Shown piece by piece: positions 46,144 to 56,637 of a DNA stretch of 64,000 nt. The notes under the pieces are model-generated. The model ran no database searches. It was not told the origin of the DNA and saw nothing but the letters and a program-made list of their open reading frames with translations. The stretch is from Pseudomonas palmensis (GTDB lineage: Bacteria; Pseudomonadota; Gammaproteobacteria; Pseudomonadales; Pseudomonadaceae). Both the position numbers and the translations under genes were made by a program. Numbering within the stretch: the first letter of the stretch is position 1; each line of letters begins with the position of its first letter. Where the stretch lies: NCBI RefSeq assembly GCF_017848315.1, contig NZ_JAFKEC010000006.1, positions 62,001 to 126,000 on the forward strand, written 5' to 3'.

Positions 46144-48693
46144 GTGGTGAAGAAAAGCCTGTTTCAACTGCACTGGTTCTTCGGCATCACCGCCGGGCTG
46201 GTGCTGGCGCTGATGGGAGTGACCGGGGCAACCTGGTCGTTCCAGGACGAATTGCTGCGCCTGTTCAACCCACAGGTGCTCAAGGTGCAGGTGCGCGACG
46301 AAGGCGTGCTGCCGCCGGCCGAACTGGTGCGCCGCGTCGAGGCCGAACAGGGCGACAAGGTGTCGATGCTGTGGGTGAACGTGCGCAGCGACGAAGCTGC
46401 GCGCATCTTCTTCACCCCACCGACGGGCGAGCGCCGCGGCACCCTGCGCTATGCCGACCCCTACACCGGCAAGCTGCAGCCCCCGGTCAGTGGCCAGGGG
46501 TTCTTCGACCTGATGCTGCAGTTGCACCGCTTCCTCGCCATGGGCGACACCGGCCGGCAGATCACCGGCGCCTGTACCCTGATGCTGATCTTCTTCTGCC
46601 TGTCGGGGCTGTACCTGCGCTGGCCGCGTCAGGCGCTGAACTGGCGAACCTGGCTGACCCTGGACTGGGCGAAGAAAGGTCGTGCCTTCAACTGGGACCT
46701 GCACGCGGTGGCCGGTACCTGGTGCCTGCTGTTCTACCTGCTGTTTGCCCTGACCGGGTTGTTCTGGTCCTACGAGTGGTACCGCGAGGGGCTGAACCGG
46801 TTGCTGGGCGATGCACCGGCCGCTGGCGAACAGCGCAAGCGCGGCGAAGGCCGTGGCCGCCCGCCCGCACCCGGCAAGGATGCGGCGCCGCTGGTGGTGG
46901 ACTACGACGCCATCTGGACCAGCCTGCAGGCAGCGGCCGGCCCGGGCCTGCGCACCTACAACCTGCGCCTGCCACCGGCCGGCGGCCAGCCCGCCACCCT
47001 GTTCTACCTGCTCGACAACGCCGAGCACGAGCGCGCGCTCAACACCCTGAGCCTGGACCCGGCCACCGGCGTGGTACGCCAGCACGATCGCTACACCGAC
47101 AAGTCGTTCAAGGCGCAGCTGCTGGCCAGCGTGTATGCCCTGCATGTGGGCAGCTACTTCGGGCTCACCGGGCGCATCCTGGTGACCCTCGCCAGCCTGA
47201 GCATGCCGCTGTTCTTCATCACCGGCTGGCTGCTGTACCTGGACCGCAGGCGCAAGAAGCGCCAGGTACGCGAGGCGCGCAAGGGCCTGAACCCGGCCGG
47301 CGACACAGGCAACGGATGGCTGGTGGGGTTTGCCAGCCAGAGCGGCTTCGCCGAACAACTGGCCTGGCAGAGCGCCGGGCAACTGCAGGCGGCGGGCCTG
47401 GCGGTGCGCGTGCAGCCCCTGGCGACGCTGACCGAAACCGATCTGCAGCAGGCGCAACGCGCGCTGTTCGTGGTCAGCACCTTTGGCGACGGCGAGGCGC
47501 CGGACAGCGCCCGAGGCTTCGAGCGCAAGGTGCTTGGCCAGCCGTGGACGCTGGGTAACCTGAACTACGCCCTGCTCGCACTGGGAGACCGCCAGTACCC
47601 GCATTTCTGCGGTTTTGCGCGCAGCTTGCAGCACTGGCTGGAGGCTCGCGGTGCCACCGCCAGTTTCTCTGCCGTGGAAGTCGACAGTGCAGATCCTGCT
47701 GCCTTGCAGCAATGGCAGCAGCAGTTGGCGGCATTGACCGGCGCAGCGCCGCTGTCTGCCTGGCAGCCGCCGCAGTTCAGCGCCTGGACCTTGACCCGGC
47801 GCGAGCTGCTCAACCCTGGCAGCCAGGGCGCACCGGTGTACTTGCTCGGCCTGCAACCGTCGCAGCCAGAGCGCTGGGATGCCGGGGACCTGGTCGATGT
47901 ACTGCCGCGCAATGCCGGTTCGACGGTCAAGGCGTTGCTCGACGGGCTTGGCCTTGAGCCTCACACGCCTGTGCGTGTGGACGGCCTGGAGGAGCGCCTG
48001 GACCATGCACTGGGCGGGCGGTTGTTGCCGGCCAGCCGCGGCCACCTGATCGGCCTGCACGCGCAGGCGCTGGTGGATGCGTTGATCCCGGTGGCAGCGC
48101 GCGAATACTCCATCGCCTCGATTGCCAGTGACGGTGTGCTGGAGCTGATCGTGCGCCAGGAGCGTCATCCGGACGGCACGCTGGGCCTGGGCTCGGGCTG
48201 GCTGACCGAACACCTGGCGCTGGGCGCGAGCGTGAGCGTGCGGTTGCGCCGCAACAGCGGTTTCCATCTGCCGACGGCTCCGGCACCGATGATCCTGATC
48301 GGCAACGGTACCGGGCTGGCCGGGTTGCGCAGCCTGCTGAGGGCGCGAATCGTGGACGGCGAGCAACGCAACTGGCTGCTGTTTGGCGAGCGTAACCGGG
48401 CGCATGACTTCCTGTGCGAGGAGGAACTGCAGGGCTGGCTGGCAAGTGGTGAACTGGCGCGGCTGGACCTGGCGTTCTCGCGGGACCAGGCGCAGAAGGT
48501 GTATGTGCAGGATCGGCTGCGCGAACAGGCTGATGAGCTGCGCCGATGGCTGGCGGAGGGAGCGTCGATCTATATCTGTGGCAGCCTTGAAGGCATGGCG
48601 GCGGGTGTGGATGCGGTGCTGGCCGAGGTGCTGGGGGCTGAAGAGCTTGAGCAGTTGATCGAGCTGGGGCGGTACCGGCGGGATGTGTATTGA
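46144..48693 (+). CDS. piuB: PiuB: PepSY membrane protein fused to flavodoxin/FAD-NAD reductase
   Basis: This roughly 849-residue protein has three parts. The N-terminal PepSY-associated membrane part has four helices ([50 protein letters not shown]). A flavodoxin domain starts near 390 ([27 protein letters not shown]). The last part is a CysJ-like reductase with [15 protein letters not shown] and a terminal RYRRDVY. It probably reduces ferric siderophore or iron in the periplasm using cytoplasmic NADPH. GTG at 46144 (or 46147) follows AAGGTGG; GTG at 46135 is too close to it. It is in the piu locus downstream of piuA. Confidence 0.88.
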   Translation: MVKKSLFQLHWFFGITAGLVLALMGVTGATWSFQDELLRLFNPQVLKVQVRDEGVLPPAELVRRVEAEQGDKVSMLWVNVRSDEAARIFFTPPTGERRGTLRYADPYTGKLQPPVSGQGFFDLMLQLHRFLAMGDTGRQITGACTLMLIFFCLSGLYLRWPRQALNWRTWLTLDWAKKGRAFNWDLHAVAGTWCLLFYLLFALTGLFWSYEWYREGLNRLLGDAPAAGEQRKRGEGRGRPPAPGKDAAPLVVDYDAIWTSLQAAAGPGLRTYNLRLPPAGGQPATLFYLLDNAEHERALNTLSLDPATGVVRQHDRYTDKSFKAQLLASVYALHVGSYFGLTGRILVTLASLSMPLFFITGWLLYLDRRRKKRQVREARKGLNPAGDTGNGWLVGFASQSGFAEQLAWQSAGQLQAAGLAVRVQPLATLTETDLQQAQRALFVVSTFGDGEAPDSARGFERKVLGQPWTLGNLNYALLALGDRQYPHFCGFARSLQHWLEARGATASFSAVEVDSADPAALQQWQQQLAALTGAAPLSAWQPPQFSAWTLTRRELLNPGSQGAPVYLLGLQPSQPERWDAGDLVDVLPRNAGSTVKALLDGLGLEPHTPVRVDGLEERLDHALGGRLLPASRGHLIGLHAQALVDALIPVAAREYSIASIASDGVLELIVRQERHPDGTLGLGSGWLTEHLALGASVSVRLRRNSGFHLPTAPAPMILIGNGTGLAGLRSLLRARIVDGEQRNWLLFGERNRAHDFLCEEELQGWLASGELARLDLAFSRDQAQKVYVQDRLREQADELRRWLAEGASIYICGSLEGMAAGVDAVLAEVLGAEELEQLIELGRYRRDVY

Positions 48694-48702
48694 GCGTCAC
48701 TC

Positions 48703-48723
48703 TTCGCTGGCAAGGCCGGCGAA
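48703..48723. repeat. Single REP unit after piuB
   Basis: TTCGCTGGCAAGGCCGGCGAA lies 10 bases after the piuB stop and directly before the omega-amidase stop. It has the same core as the other REP units but lacks an inverted partner. Confidence 0.65.
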
Positions 48724-48727
48724 GGGG

Positions 48728-49519
48728 TCAGTGCAGGTCGAAGGTATCGGCATCCAGGTTGGCCGGGAACCGCGTGCGGTATGCGGCAAGGTCCGCCGCA
48801 CTCAGCACCACGGTGAACACGCCGTCGGCCTCGCCGGCACTGAGCAGGCTCTCGCCCTGGAAGTCCAGCACCTGGCTGTCGCCGCTGTAACCAAAGCCCT
48901 TGCCATCGGTGCCCACGCGGTTCACCGCCGCCACGTAGCACAGGTTCTCGATGCCCCGTGCCGGCAGCAGGCGGTTCCAGTGCAGGCGCCGCGCCGCCGG
49001 CCAGTTGGCGGTGTACAGCAGCAGGTCGGTGTCCTGTGCATCGCGGCTCCACACCGGGAAGCGCAGGTCGTAGCAGATCAGCGGGCGCACCCGCCACCCC
49101 TTGAGCTCGAACTGCACCTGGCGCTCGCCGGGGGTGTAGTGCTTGTGCTCGCCGGCCATGCGGAACAGGTGGCGCTTGTCGTAGAACAGGATCTCGCCGT
49201 CCGGGCGCGCCCACAGCAGGCGGTTGCGGTGGCTGCCGTCCTCGGCCTGGATGATCACGCTGCCGGTCACCACGGCATCGAGCTTCCTGGCCTGGCTCTT
49301 GAGCCATTTGTAGGTGGGGCCGTTTTCCGGCTCGGCCAGGCTTTCGGAGTCCATCGAAAAACCGGTGGTGAACATCTCCGGCAGGATGATCAGGTCCGCG
49401 CCGCGGGCCTGCTCCAGCAGCACCTCGAAATGCTCGTAGTTGGCCATGCGGTCCTGCCAGGCCAGGCTGGTCTGCACCAGCGCCACGGTCAGGTTGGGCA
49501 ATGTACTCAGATCGCGCAT
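48728..49519 (-). CDS. Carbon-nitrogen hydrolase, omega-amidase (YafV-like)
   Basis: This 263-residue nitrilase-family enzyme has the Glu-Lys-Cys triad: Glu48 (ILPEMFTTGF), Lys115 (FYDKRHLF) and Cys149 (PLICYDLRFP). It is close to YafV and mammalian NIT2, which hydrolyse alpha-ketoglutaramate and alpha-ketosuccinamate. ATG at 49517-49519 gives the normal N-terminus and overlaps the aminotransferase gene by 13 bases; the long upstream extension is shadow sequence. The product of the neighbouring glutamine-using aminotransferase would be its substrate. Confidence 0.9.
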   Translation of the reverse strand: MRDLSTLPNLTVALVQTSLAWQDRMANYEHFEVLLEQARGADLIILPEMFTTGFSMDSESLAEPENGPTYKWLKSQARKLDAVVTGSVIIQAEDGSHRNRLLWARPDGEILFYDKRHLFRMAGEHKHYTPGERQVQFELKGWRVRPLICYDLRFPVWSRDAQDTDLLLYTANWPAARRLHWNRLLPARGIENLCYVAAVNRVGTDGKGFGYSGDSQVLDFQGESLLSAGEADGVFTVVLSAADLAAYRTRFPANLDADTFDLH

Positions 49520-50655
49520 AGTTTTTCCGCTGCCTGACGCAGCGTCTCCTCGCGTTTGGCGAAACACAGGCGCACCAGGCGCTGCTCGGGAATGGGTTGC
49601 TGGTAGAACACCGACACCGGAATGGTCGCCACGCCGTGTTCGCGGGTCAGCCATACCGACATCTGCACGTCGTCGAGGTCCGGGCGAATCGCCGAATAGT
49701 CCACCAGCTGGAAATACGTACCGGCCACCGGCTTGAACTGGAAGCGAGAGCCTTGCAGCAGGCCACAGAACAGGTCGCGCTTGGCCTGGTAGAACGCCGG
49801 CAGCTCTTCGACATGTTCCGGGTGCTCGGCCATGAAATCGGCCAGCGCCCACTGCAGCGGCGTCACGCCGCAGAAGTTGACGTACTGATGCACCTTGCGC
49901 AACTCGGCACTCAGGGCTGGCGGCGCGATCACATAGCCGGTCTTCCAGCCGGTCACGTGGTAGGTCTTGCCGAACGAACTGACCACGAAGGCCCGCGCGT
50001 ACAGGGCCTCGTGGGCCAGCACGCTGGCGTGGCGCGCGCCGTCGTACACCAGGTGCTCGTACACCTCGTCGCTGAGCACATAGATGTCACGGTCGGCGAT
50101 CAGCGCCGCCAGCTGGTCCAGCTCGGCACGGGTAATCAGCGCGCCGCTGGGGTTGTGCGGCGAGTTGATGACGATCATGCGGGTACGCGGGCTCAGCGCA
50201 TCGCTGAGTTTCTGCCAGTCGATGGCAAAGCTGTCGGCGCCCAGTTGCACGTGCACGCAACGGCCACCGGCCAGTTCCACGGCGGGTTCGTAGCTGTCGT
50301 AGCAGGGGTCGAAGACGATGACTTCGTCGCCGGGGCGGATCACCGCGTGGATGGCGCAGAAGATCGCGGCCGTGGCGCCGGGGGTGATGGTCACCTCGTG
50401 GTCGGCGTCTACCGTCACGCCATACTGGCGAGCGACCTTGGCCGCTACCTGCTGACGCAGGGCCGGCAGGCCGGTCATGGGGGAATACTGGTTGTGGCCG
50501 GCACTGATGTGCCGCCCTACCGCGTCCAGCAGCGCTTGCGGGCCGTTGAAATCGGGAAAGCCCTGGGACAGGTTCAGGGCGCCGGTTTGCACGGCGAGCT
50601 GGGACATGGTGGTAAAGATGGTGGTGCCGACGTTCGGCAACTTGCTGCTGATCAT
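49507..50655 (-). CDS. PLP-dependent aminotransferase, methionine/glutamine type (YbdL-like)
   Basis: This 382-residue fold-type I aminotransferase has NLSQGFPDFN at the start, NSPHNPSG, SDEVYEHLVY and the PLP lysine Lys230 (SSFGKTYHVTGWK). It resembles YbdL and glutamine transaminase K, which transaminate methionine or its keto acid with glutamine. Paired with the downstream omega-amidase it makes a methionine-salvage step irreversible by removing alpha-ketoglutaramate. The two genes overlap by 13 bases and form an operon. Confidence 0.9.
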   Translation of the reverse strand: MISSKLPNVGTTIFTTMSQLAVQTGALNLSQGFPDFNGPQALLDAVGRHISAGHNQYSPMTGLPALRQQVAAKVARQYGVTVDADHEVTITPGATAAIFCAIHAVIRPGDEVIVFDPCYDSYEPAVELAGGRCVHVQLGADSFAIDWQKLSDALSPRTRMIVINSPHNPSGALITRAELDQLAALIADRDIYVLSDEVYEHLVYDGARHASVLAHEALYARAFVVSSFGKTYHVTGWKTGYVIAPPALSAELRKVHQYVNFCGVTPLQWALADFMAEHPEHVEELPAFYQAKRDLFCGLLQGSRFQFKPVAGTYFQLVDYSAIRPDLDDVQMSVWLTREHGVATIPVSVFYQQPIPEQRLVRLCFAKREETLRQAAEKLCAI

Positions 50656-50713
50656 GGAGCCCTCTTTCCTGCGCGGTCAGGCTCCGAGCATAGCGGATTG
50701 GACCGCCAGGTTG

Positions 50714-50794
50714 TAGGAGCCAGCGTTGCTGGCGAAAGGGTAAGCGCGGTTCAGTTGATCCGCGCTGCCCATTTCGCCGGCAAGGCCGGCTCCC
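50714..50794. repeat. Inverted REP pair between der and the aminotransferase gene
   Basis: REP units at 50714-50736 and 50773-50794 face each other across a 36-base spacer. Both carry GGAGCC shoulders and GC-rich cores of the same class as the gatB-downstream REP. They lie just after the der stop. Confidence 0.75.
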
Positions 50795-50800
50795 GCACCA

Positions 50801-52264
50801 TCAGCGCTTGTCCTTGCGCTTCTTGGCCGACTTCTTGTGGTGCGACATCAGGCGGCGCTTCTTGTTGACCTGGCGGTCGGTCAGGGTGTTCTTGTTGCCT
50901 TCGTACGGGTTCTCGCCACCCTTGTACTCGATGCGAATCGGCGTACCGACCAGCTTGAGCACACGGCGGTAGGTGTTTTCCAGGTAGCGCGAGTAGGACT
51001 TGGGCACCTTCTCCACCTGGTTGCCGTGGATCACGATGATCGGCGGGTTGGCACCCCCCAGGTGGGCATAGCGCAGCTTGATGCGACGGCTGTTGACCAT
51101 CGGCGGCTGGTGCTCGCTGACCGCGTCTTCGAGGATCTGGGTCAGGCGGCTGGTCGGCCAGCGGGTGACCGCCGACTTGAACGAGTTCTGCACCGACTGG
51201 TACAGGTTGCCCACGCCAGTGCCGTGCAGTGCCGAAATGAAGTGAATGTCGGCGAAGTCGACGAAAAACAGCCGGCGTTCCAGCTCGGTCTTCACGTAGT
51301 CACGCTCGCCCGGCTGCATGCCGTCCCACTTGTTGAGCGCGATCACGATGGCGCGACCGGCTTCCAGGGCGAAGCCCAGCAGGTTCAGGTCGTGGTCCAC
51401 CACGCCTTCGCGGGCATCCATGACGAAGATCACCACGTTGGCGTCCTTGATCGCCTGCAGGGTCTTGACCACCGAGAACTTTTCGACTTCCTCGTGGATC
51501 TTGCCGCGCTTGCGCACACCGGCGGTGTCGATCAGCGTGTACTTCTCGTCATTGCGCTCGAAGGGAATGTAGATGCTGTCGCGGGTGGTGCCGGGCTGGT
51601 CGTACACGATCACACGGTCTTCACCGAGCATGCGGTTGACCAAGGTCGACTTGCCGACGTTGGGGCGACCGATGATGGCGATCTTGATGCCATCCTTCTC
51701 GCTGGGGCCAGGAATGCGCACGGCTTCCTCGCCCTCGGCGACGTTCATGTCGATCTCTTCTTCTTCCTTGTCCCGCGGGAAGTCGCTGAGCACAGCCTCG
51801 AGCAGGTTGTTCACGCCACGGCCCTGGGCGCCGGCCACGCCGATGGCGTTGCCCATACCCAACGGTGCGAACTCGGCAATGGCGGTGTTCGGGTCGATGT
51901 TGTCGATCTTGTTGGCCACCAGGAACGAGCGCTTGTTGCGCTTGCGCAGGTGCTCGGAAATCATCTGGTCGGCAGCGGTCAGACCGGCACGGGCATCGAC
52001 CAGGAACAGCACCACATCGGCTTCTTCGATGGCCAGCAGCGACTGCTCGGCCATTTTTTCGTCCATGCCATGTTCGTCACCGGAGATACCACCGGTGTCG
52101 ACCAGGATGTAGGAGCGCCCTTGCCAGCGCGCCTCGCCATATTGACGGTCACGGGTCAGGCCAGACAGGTCGCCAACGATGGCATCGCGGGTCCTGGTCA
52201 GGCGGTTGAACATTGTAGATTTGCCGACGTTCGGTCGGCCCACCAGGGCGATTACGGGAACCAT
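50801..52264 (-). CDS. der: Ribosome biogenesis GTPase Der (EngA)
   Basis: This 487-residue protein has tandem GTPase domains: GRPNVGKST near residues 8-16 and [12 protein letters not shown] near 200. Each carries its own NKxD (NKID, NKWD), with a C-terminal KH-like domain and a basic tail ([21 protein letters not shown] in parts). Der assists 50S assembly. ATG at 52262-52264 gives [12 protein letters not shown]; the start four codons earlier is less likely. It follows bamB but a hairpin array separates them. Confidence 0.97.
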   Translation of the reverse strand: MVPVIALVGRPNVGKSTMFNRLTRTRDAIVGDLSGLTRDRQYGEARWQGRSYILVDTGGISGDEHGMDEKMAEQSLLAIEEADVVLFLVDARAGLTAADQMISEHLRKRNKRSFLVANKIDNIDPNTAIAEFAPLGMGNAIGVAGAQGRGVNNLLEAVLSDFPRDKEEEEIDMNVAEGEEAVRIPGPSEKDGIKIAIIGRPNVGKSTLVNRMLGEDRVIVYDQPGTTRDSIYIPFERNDEKYTLIDTAGVRKRGKIHEEVEKFSVVKTLQAIKDANVVIFVMDAREGVVDHDLNLLGFALEAGRAIVIALNKWDGMQPGERDYVKTELERRLFFVDFADIHFISALHGTGVGNLYQSVQNSFKSAVTRWPTSRLTQILEDAVSEHQPPMVNSRRIKLRYAHLGGANPPIIVIHGNQVEKVPKSYSRYLENTYRRVLKLVGTPIRIEYKGGENPYEGNKNTLTDRQVNKKRRLMSHHKKSAKKRKDKR

Positions 52265-52299
52265 GCGGCTCTCCACTGCTTGAATTCAAAAAATACAAA

Positions 52300-52320
52300 G
52301 GCCGCTGCAGTGCAGCGGCC
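52300..52320 (-). terminator. Hairpin with T-rich tail between bamB and der
   Basis: A perfect 10-base stem, GGCCGCTGCA with TGCAGCGGCC, one base between. On the minus strand it is followed by TTTGTATTTTTTG, a good terminator tail. It would end or attenuate transcription from yfgM-bamB before der. Confidence 0.75.
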
Positions 52321-52329
52321 GGAGTTCGG

Positions 52330-52371
52330 GCGGCGCCCCGAAGGCGCCGCAGCCCGAGGCCCGCAGGCCTC
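52330..52371. repeat. Two further tandem hairpins downstream of bamB
   Basis: GCGGCGCC (52330-52337) pairs with GGCGCCGC (52343-52350), with a 5-base loop. A second stem, GAGGCC with GGCCTC, lies at 52356-52371. With the terminator at 52300-52320 this makes three hairpins in 72 bases. Confidence 0.65.
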
Positions 52372-52381
52372 AAGCATAGAC

Positions 52382-53533
52382 TCAGCGAATGGTCAGCGCC
52401 TCGAGTTTGCCGCTGTTGCCAAACACATAAATCATGTCACCTACCACCAGCGGGCGTGCACGCAGGCCATCGCTGTCGATGCGCTCGCGACCCACGAAGC
52501 GGCCGTCCACCTGGCTCAGCAGGTGCAGGTAACCTTCCAGGTCACCCACGGCCACGTAGCTGGAGAACACTTCCGGTGCCGACAGCTGGCGACGGGCCAG
52601 CGAGTCGTTGCTCCACAGCGCCGACGAAGAACGCTCGTCGATGCCTTCGACCGTACCGGACGCCAGGCTCACGTAGACGTTGCCAAAGCCCTGGGCCACA
52701 CCGGCGTAGCTGGAGGCATCGCGCTGCCACAGCACGCGACCGCTTTCCAGCTCGAGGCCGGCGACGCGCCCCTGGTAGCTGGCCACGTACAGCACACCGC
52801 CCGACAGCAGCAGGCCGCCGTCGATATCCACCACGCGGTCCAGCTCGGAACGCCCTTGCGGAACGGCAACACGTTGCTCCCAGACCGGCACGCCGTTCTG
52901 GGTGTCCAGCGCCACGACCTTGCCGGTCGAGAGGCCGGCCACGGCCAGGCGGTTGGTCACGATCGGCGCACCGGTACCGCGCAGGGTCAGTACGGCCGGG
53001 GTGCTTTCGTAGATCCAGCGGCGGTCGCCGGTGCTGGCATCCAGGCCGATCACGCGATCGTCCTGGGTCTGCACCACCACCACGTCACCGTTGGTCGCCG
53101 GGGGCGCCAGTACTTCACTGGTGACCCGCGCACGCCACTTTTCTTCGCCGGTGCTGGCATCCATGGCGATCACTTCACCCTTGAGGGTGCCGAGCATGAC
53201 CAGGCCGTAGCCGACACCCACCGCACCGGATACCGGCAGGTCGAGGTCTTTCTTCCAGATCACGTCGCCGTTCATGCGGTCCAGCGCCATCACCACGCCG
53301 GTCACATCGGCGGCGTAGATGCGGTCGTTCTCGATGGCCGGGACGAGCATGTTGAAGCTCTCGCCCTGGCCGTCACCGATCGAACGGCTCCACTGCTTCT
53401 TCAGTACCACCTCTTCGGTGAACTTGGTCAGCTCGGCCGGCGGCAGTTCCTTTTTGCTGTTGCTGCTGCAACCAACGGCCAGAAGGGCCACGGCCAGCAC
53501 TGCTGCATGTTTCCAACCGATCACGTCACGCAT
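52382..53533 (-). CDS. bamB: Outer-membrane assembly lipoprotein BamB
   Basis: This 383-residue lipoprotein has a lipobox LLAVGC (Cys22) and eight PQQ-type beta-propeller repeats (for example GDVIWKKDLDLPVSGAVGVGYG and GRVLWQRDASSYAGVAQG). BamB binds BamA in the periplasm and helps insert outer-membrane proteins. ATG at 53531-53533 is chosen because it gives the signal peptide; a far longer frame upstream is shadow. It overlaps yfgM by eight bases. Confidence 0.95.
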   Translation of the reverse strand: MRDVIGWKHAAVLAVALLAVGCSSNSKKELPPAELTKFTEEVVLKKQWSRSIGDGQGESFNMLVPAIENDRIYAADVTGVVMALDRMNGDVIWKKDLDLPVSGAVGVGYGLVMLGTLKGEVIAMDASTGEEKWRARVTSEVLAPPATNGDVVVVQTQDDRVIGLDASTGDRRWIYESTPAVLTLRGTGAPIVTNRLAVAGLSTGKVVALDTQNGVPVWEQRVAVPQGRSELDRVVDIDGGLLLSGGVLYVASYQGRVAGLELESGRVLWQRDASSYAGVAQGFGNVYVSLASGTVEGIDERSSSALWSNDSLARRQLSAPEVFSSYVAVGDLEGYLHLLSQVDGRFVGRERIDSDGLRARPLVVGDMIYVFGNSGKLEALTIR

Positions 53534-54167
53534 CCCCTTTGGCAAGGTCGTCGAGCTTGAGTTGCAGGCCACCGATCGCGGCGTCATCCGACAGCGCGGC
53601 CTTGGCCTTCTGATACGCGGCGTGAGCATCATCGGCGCGACCCAGCTGTACCAGCAGGTCGCCCTTGAGTTCTTCACGGCTGGCCAGGAAGGCCTTGTCG
53701 GCATCGCCATCGAGCAGCTTCAGGGCGTCATCGACCTTGTTCTGCGCGGCCAGTACACGGGCCAGGCGCTGACGGGCAATTTCGCCCAGGGTGGCGTCGG
53801 CCGGCTTGTCGAGCACGCTTTTCAGTTCGCTGGCGGCGTCGTCGAGCTTGCCGCTCTCGACCGCGACCTTGGCCACGAACAGGCTGGCGTACTGCGCGTA
53901 GGCCGTGCCGCCGAACTCGCTCTTGAGCTTGCCCGACAGGTCCGCGACCTGGGCCATGTCCGGCTGGCCGGTTGGCGTCAGGGTGGTTTCAAGCAGGGCC
54001 TGATAAAGGTTCGAAGCACCTTGGGACTGGTTGCCCTGGTACTTCTGCCAGGTCTGCCAGCCCAACACTACCACCAGCGCCAACAGGCCACCGGTCAGCA
54101 GTGGTTTGCCGTTGCGCTGCCACCAATCCTTGAATGCGGCCAGTTGTTCATCATCGCTACTCGACAC
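53526..54167 (-). CDS. yfgM: YfgM-family TPR membrane protein
   Basis: This 213-residue ancillary SecYEG protein starts with GTG at 54165-54167, seven bases after AAGGAG, giving MSSSDDEQLAAFKDWW. One membrane helix follows (LLTGGLLALVVVLGWQTW), then a periplasmic TPR-like helical domain. YfgM works with PpiD at the translocon. The order hisS-yfgM-bamB-der is widely conserved. Confidence 0.9.
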   Translation of the reverse strand: MSSSDDEQLAAFKDWWQRNGKPLLTGGLLALVVVLGWQTWQKYQGNQSQGASNLYQALLETTLTPTGQPDMAQVADLSGKLKSEFGGTAYAQYASLFVAKVAVESGKLDDAASELKSVLDKPADATLGEIARQRLARVLAAQNKVDDALKLLDGDADKAFLASREELKGDLLVQLGRADDAHAAYQKAKAALSDDAAIGGLQLKLDDLAKGDA

Positions 54168-54206
54168 CCCAATACTCCTTTTCACCAAATCGGCTGTTGA
54201 CCCGCT

Positions 54207-55496
54207 TCACGCCTGCGCGAGGGAAGCTTCCAGGTGCTCGGCCAGAGCATCCCAGGCAATGTTTTGTTGTTCGCCCTGACCACGCAGGGGTTTGAAACCT
54301 ACCACTTGTTGCGCCAGTTCGTCGTCCCCCAGGATCAAGGCATACAGAGCGTTGCTCTTGTCGGCCTTCTTGAACTGGCTCTTGAAGCTGCCGCCACCGG
54401 CATTGACCTGCAGGCGCAAGCCCGGCAGGCGGTCACGCAGACGCTCGCTCAGGGCCAGCCCGGCGAGTTCGGCCTGTTCGCCAAAGGCGCACAGGTAGAC
54501 GTCGATCTGACGCGAAATCGACTCGGGCACCTGGCCCAGGGTCTCGATCAGCAGCAGCAGACGCTCGATGCCCATGGCAAAACCCACGCCCGGGGTCGGC
54601 TTGCCGCCCATCTGCTCGACCAGGCCGTCGTAGCGGCCACCGGCACATACGGTGCCCTGGGACCCGAGCTTGTCGGTGACCCACTCGAACACGGTCTTGC
54701 TGTAGTAGTCCAGGCCACGCACCAGCTTGGTGTTGATCACGAACGGAATGCCGGCGGCGTCCAGACGAGCCTTGAGGCCCTCGAAGTGCACGCGCGATTC
54801 TTCGTCCAGGTAGTCTTCGAGCTTCGGTGCACCCACCAGCGCCGCCTGGGTGTTGGCGTCCTTGCTGTCGAGGATGCGCAGCGGGTTGGTCTTGAGGCGA
54901 CGTTGGCTGTCTTCGTCCAGTTGCTCCAGGCGCGCCGAGAGGAACTCGACCAGCGCGTCACGGTAACGGCCGCGGGCTTCGCTGGTACCCAGGCTGTTGA
55001 GTTCGAGCTTGACCGCATCGCGGATGCCCAGCAGGCCCCACAGGCGCCAGGTGAGCACGATCAGCTCGGCGTCGATGTCCGGGCCATCGAGGTTGAACAC
55101 CTCCAGGCCGATCTGGTGGAACTGGCGATAGCGGCCCTTCTGCGGGCGCTCGTGGCGGAACATCTGGCCGATGTACCAGAGCTTCTGCACCTGGCCACCA
55201 CCGCTGATGCCGTGTTCGAGCACGGCGCGCACACAGGCGGCGGTGCCTTCGGGGCGCAGGGTCAGGGAGTCGCCGTTGCGGTCGGCGAAGGTGTACATCT
55301 CTTTTTCGACGATGTCGGTCACTTCACCGATGGAACGCTTGAACAGCTCGGTCGGCTCGACGATCGGGGTGCGGATCTGGCGATAGCCGTAGGTGTCCAG
55401 CAGGCCGGCCACGGTGCTCTCGAAATAGCGCCACAGCGGGGTCTGCTCGGGCAGGATGTCGTTCATGCCACGAATGGCTTGCAGCGATTTGCTCAC
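54207..55496 (-). CDS. hisS: Histidyl-tRNA synthetase
   Basis: This 429-residue class II synthetase begins with GTG ([17 protein letters not shown]). Motif 2 is [22 protein letters not shown], and the histidine-specific motifs are [15 protein letters not shown] and [14 protein letters not shown]. The anticodon-binding domain is at the C-terminus. The GTG at 55494-55496 follows AAGGA by six bases. It is in a cluster with ispG upstream and yfgM downstream. Confidence 0.96.
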   Translation of the reverse strand: MSKSLQAIRGMNDILPEQTPLWRYFESTVAGLLDTYGYRQIRTPIVEPTELFKRSIGEVTDIVEKEMYTFADRNGDSLTLRPEGTAACVRAVLEHGISGGGQVQKLWYIGQMFRHERPQKGRYRQFHQIGLEVFNLDGPDIDAELIVLTWRLWGLLGIRDAVKLELNSLGTSEARGRYRDALVEFLSARLEQLDEDSQRRLKTNPLRILDSKDANTQAALVGAPKLEDYLDEESRVHFEGLKARLDAAGIPFVINTKLVRGLDYYSKTVFEWVTDKLGSQGTVCAGGRYDGLVEQMGGKPTPGVGFAMGIERLLLLIETLGQVPESISRQIDVYLCAFGEQAELAGLALSERLRDRLPGLRLQVNAGGGSFKSQFKKADKSNALYALILGDDELAQQVVGFKPLRGQGEQQNIAWDALAEHLEASLAQA

Positions 55497-55524
55497 GGTA
55501 AATCCTTAACGAAATCGGTGTCGG

Positions 55525-56634
55525 TCAACCGCGGGCAATCACTGCCGCGTCGGCCTCGGCCTTCTCGGCCGCTTTCTGGCGGATGAGTTTTTCCAGCTCA
55601 TCCACCAGGTTGTCATTGGTCAGCTTCTGCGCCGGCTTGCCATCGATGTAGATCAGGTTCGGCGTGCCGCCGGTGAGCCCCACGTGGGCTTCCTTGGCTT
55701 CGCCGGGGCCGTTGACCACACAGCCGATCACCGCCACGTCCAGCGGTACCAGCAGGTCTTCGAGGCGCCCTTCTAGCTCGTTCATGGTCTTGACCACATC
55801 GAAGTTCTGCCGCGAGCAGCTCGGGCAGGCGATGAAGTTGATGCCACGCGAACGCAGGTGCAGCGACTTGAGGATGTCGTAGCCGACCTTCACTTCCTCG
55901 ACCGGGTCGGCGGCAAGCGAGATGCGGATAGTATCGCCAATCCCTTCGGCAAGCAGCATACCGAGGCCCACGGCCGATTTCACCGTGCCCGAGCGCAGGC
56001 CGCCGGCTTCGGTGATGCCCAGGTGCAGCGGCTGCACGATCTGCTTGGCCAGCAGGCGATAGGCCTCGACGGCCATGAACACGTCGGAGGCCTTCACGCT
56101 GACCTTGAAGTCCTGGAAGTCCAGGCGATCGAGGTGCTCCACGTGACGCATGGCCGACTCGACCAGGGCCGCCGGGGTGGGCTCGCCGTACTTCTTCTGC
56201 AGGTCCTTTTCCAGGGAGCCGGCGTTGACGCCGATACGGATAGGGATGCCGCGATCACGCGCGGCATCCACCACCGCGCGCACGCGGTCTTCACGGCCGA
56301 TGTTGCCGGGGTTGATGCGCAGGCAGTCCACACCCAGCTCGGCCACGCGCAAGGCGATGCGGTAGTCGAAGTGGATATCGGCCACCAGCGGCACGCTGAC
56401 CCGCTGCTTGATGCGGCCGAAGGCTTCGGCCGCGTCCATGTCCGGTACCGAGACGCGCACGATGTCGACGCCGGCATCCACCAGGCGGGTGATCTGTGCG
56501 ACGGTGGCATCGACGTCGTTGGTGTCGGTGTTGGTCATGCTCTGGACGGCGATGGGTGCATCGCCGCCGACAGGCACATTACCTACCCAGATTTTGCGCG
56601 ATTCGCGACGTTTGATCGGAGATTCGCCGTGCAT
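55525..56634 (-). CDS. ispG: 4-hydroxy-3-methylbut-2-en-1-yl diphosphate synthase
   Basis: This 369-residue [4Fe-4S] enzyme converts MEcPP to HMBPP in the MEP isoprenoid pathway. The cluster ligands are Cys270, Cys273 and Cys305 (IACPSCSRQ and [12 protein letters not shown]). The TIM-barrel N-terminus begins after [17 protein letters not shown]. It is three bases after rodZ and likely co-transcribed. Iron-sulfur supply from the isc operon a few kilobases upstream would serve it. Confidence 0.96.
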   Translation of the reverse strand: MHGESPIKRRESRKIWVGNVPVGGDAPIAVQSMTNTDTNDVDATVAQITRLVDAGVDIVRVSVPDMDAAEAFGRIKQRVSVPLVADIHFDYRIALRVAELGVDCLRINPGNIGREDRVRAVVDAARDRGIPIRIGVNAGSLEKDLQKKYGEPTPAALVESAMRHVEHLDRLDFQDFKVSVKASDVFMAVEAYRLLAKQIVQPLHLGITEAGGLRSGTVKSAVGLGMLLAEGIGDTIRISLAADPVEEVKVGYDILKSLHLRSRGINFIACPSCSRQNFDVVKTMNELEGRLEDLLVPLDVAVIGCVVNGPGEAKEAHVGLTGGTPNLIYIDGKPAQKLTNDNLVDELEKLIRQKAAEKAEADAAVIARG

Positions 56635-56637
56635 GAC

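Noticed and set aside
50837..53560. A 907-codon open frame on the plus strand opposite der and bamB
   Set aside because: It is antisense to two conserved essential or core genes, and its composition is His/Val/Asp-rich without motifs. It is a shadow frame.
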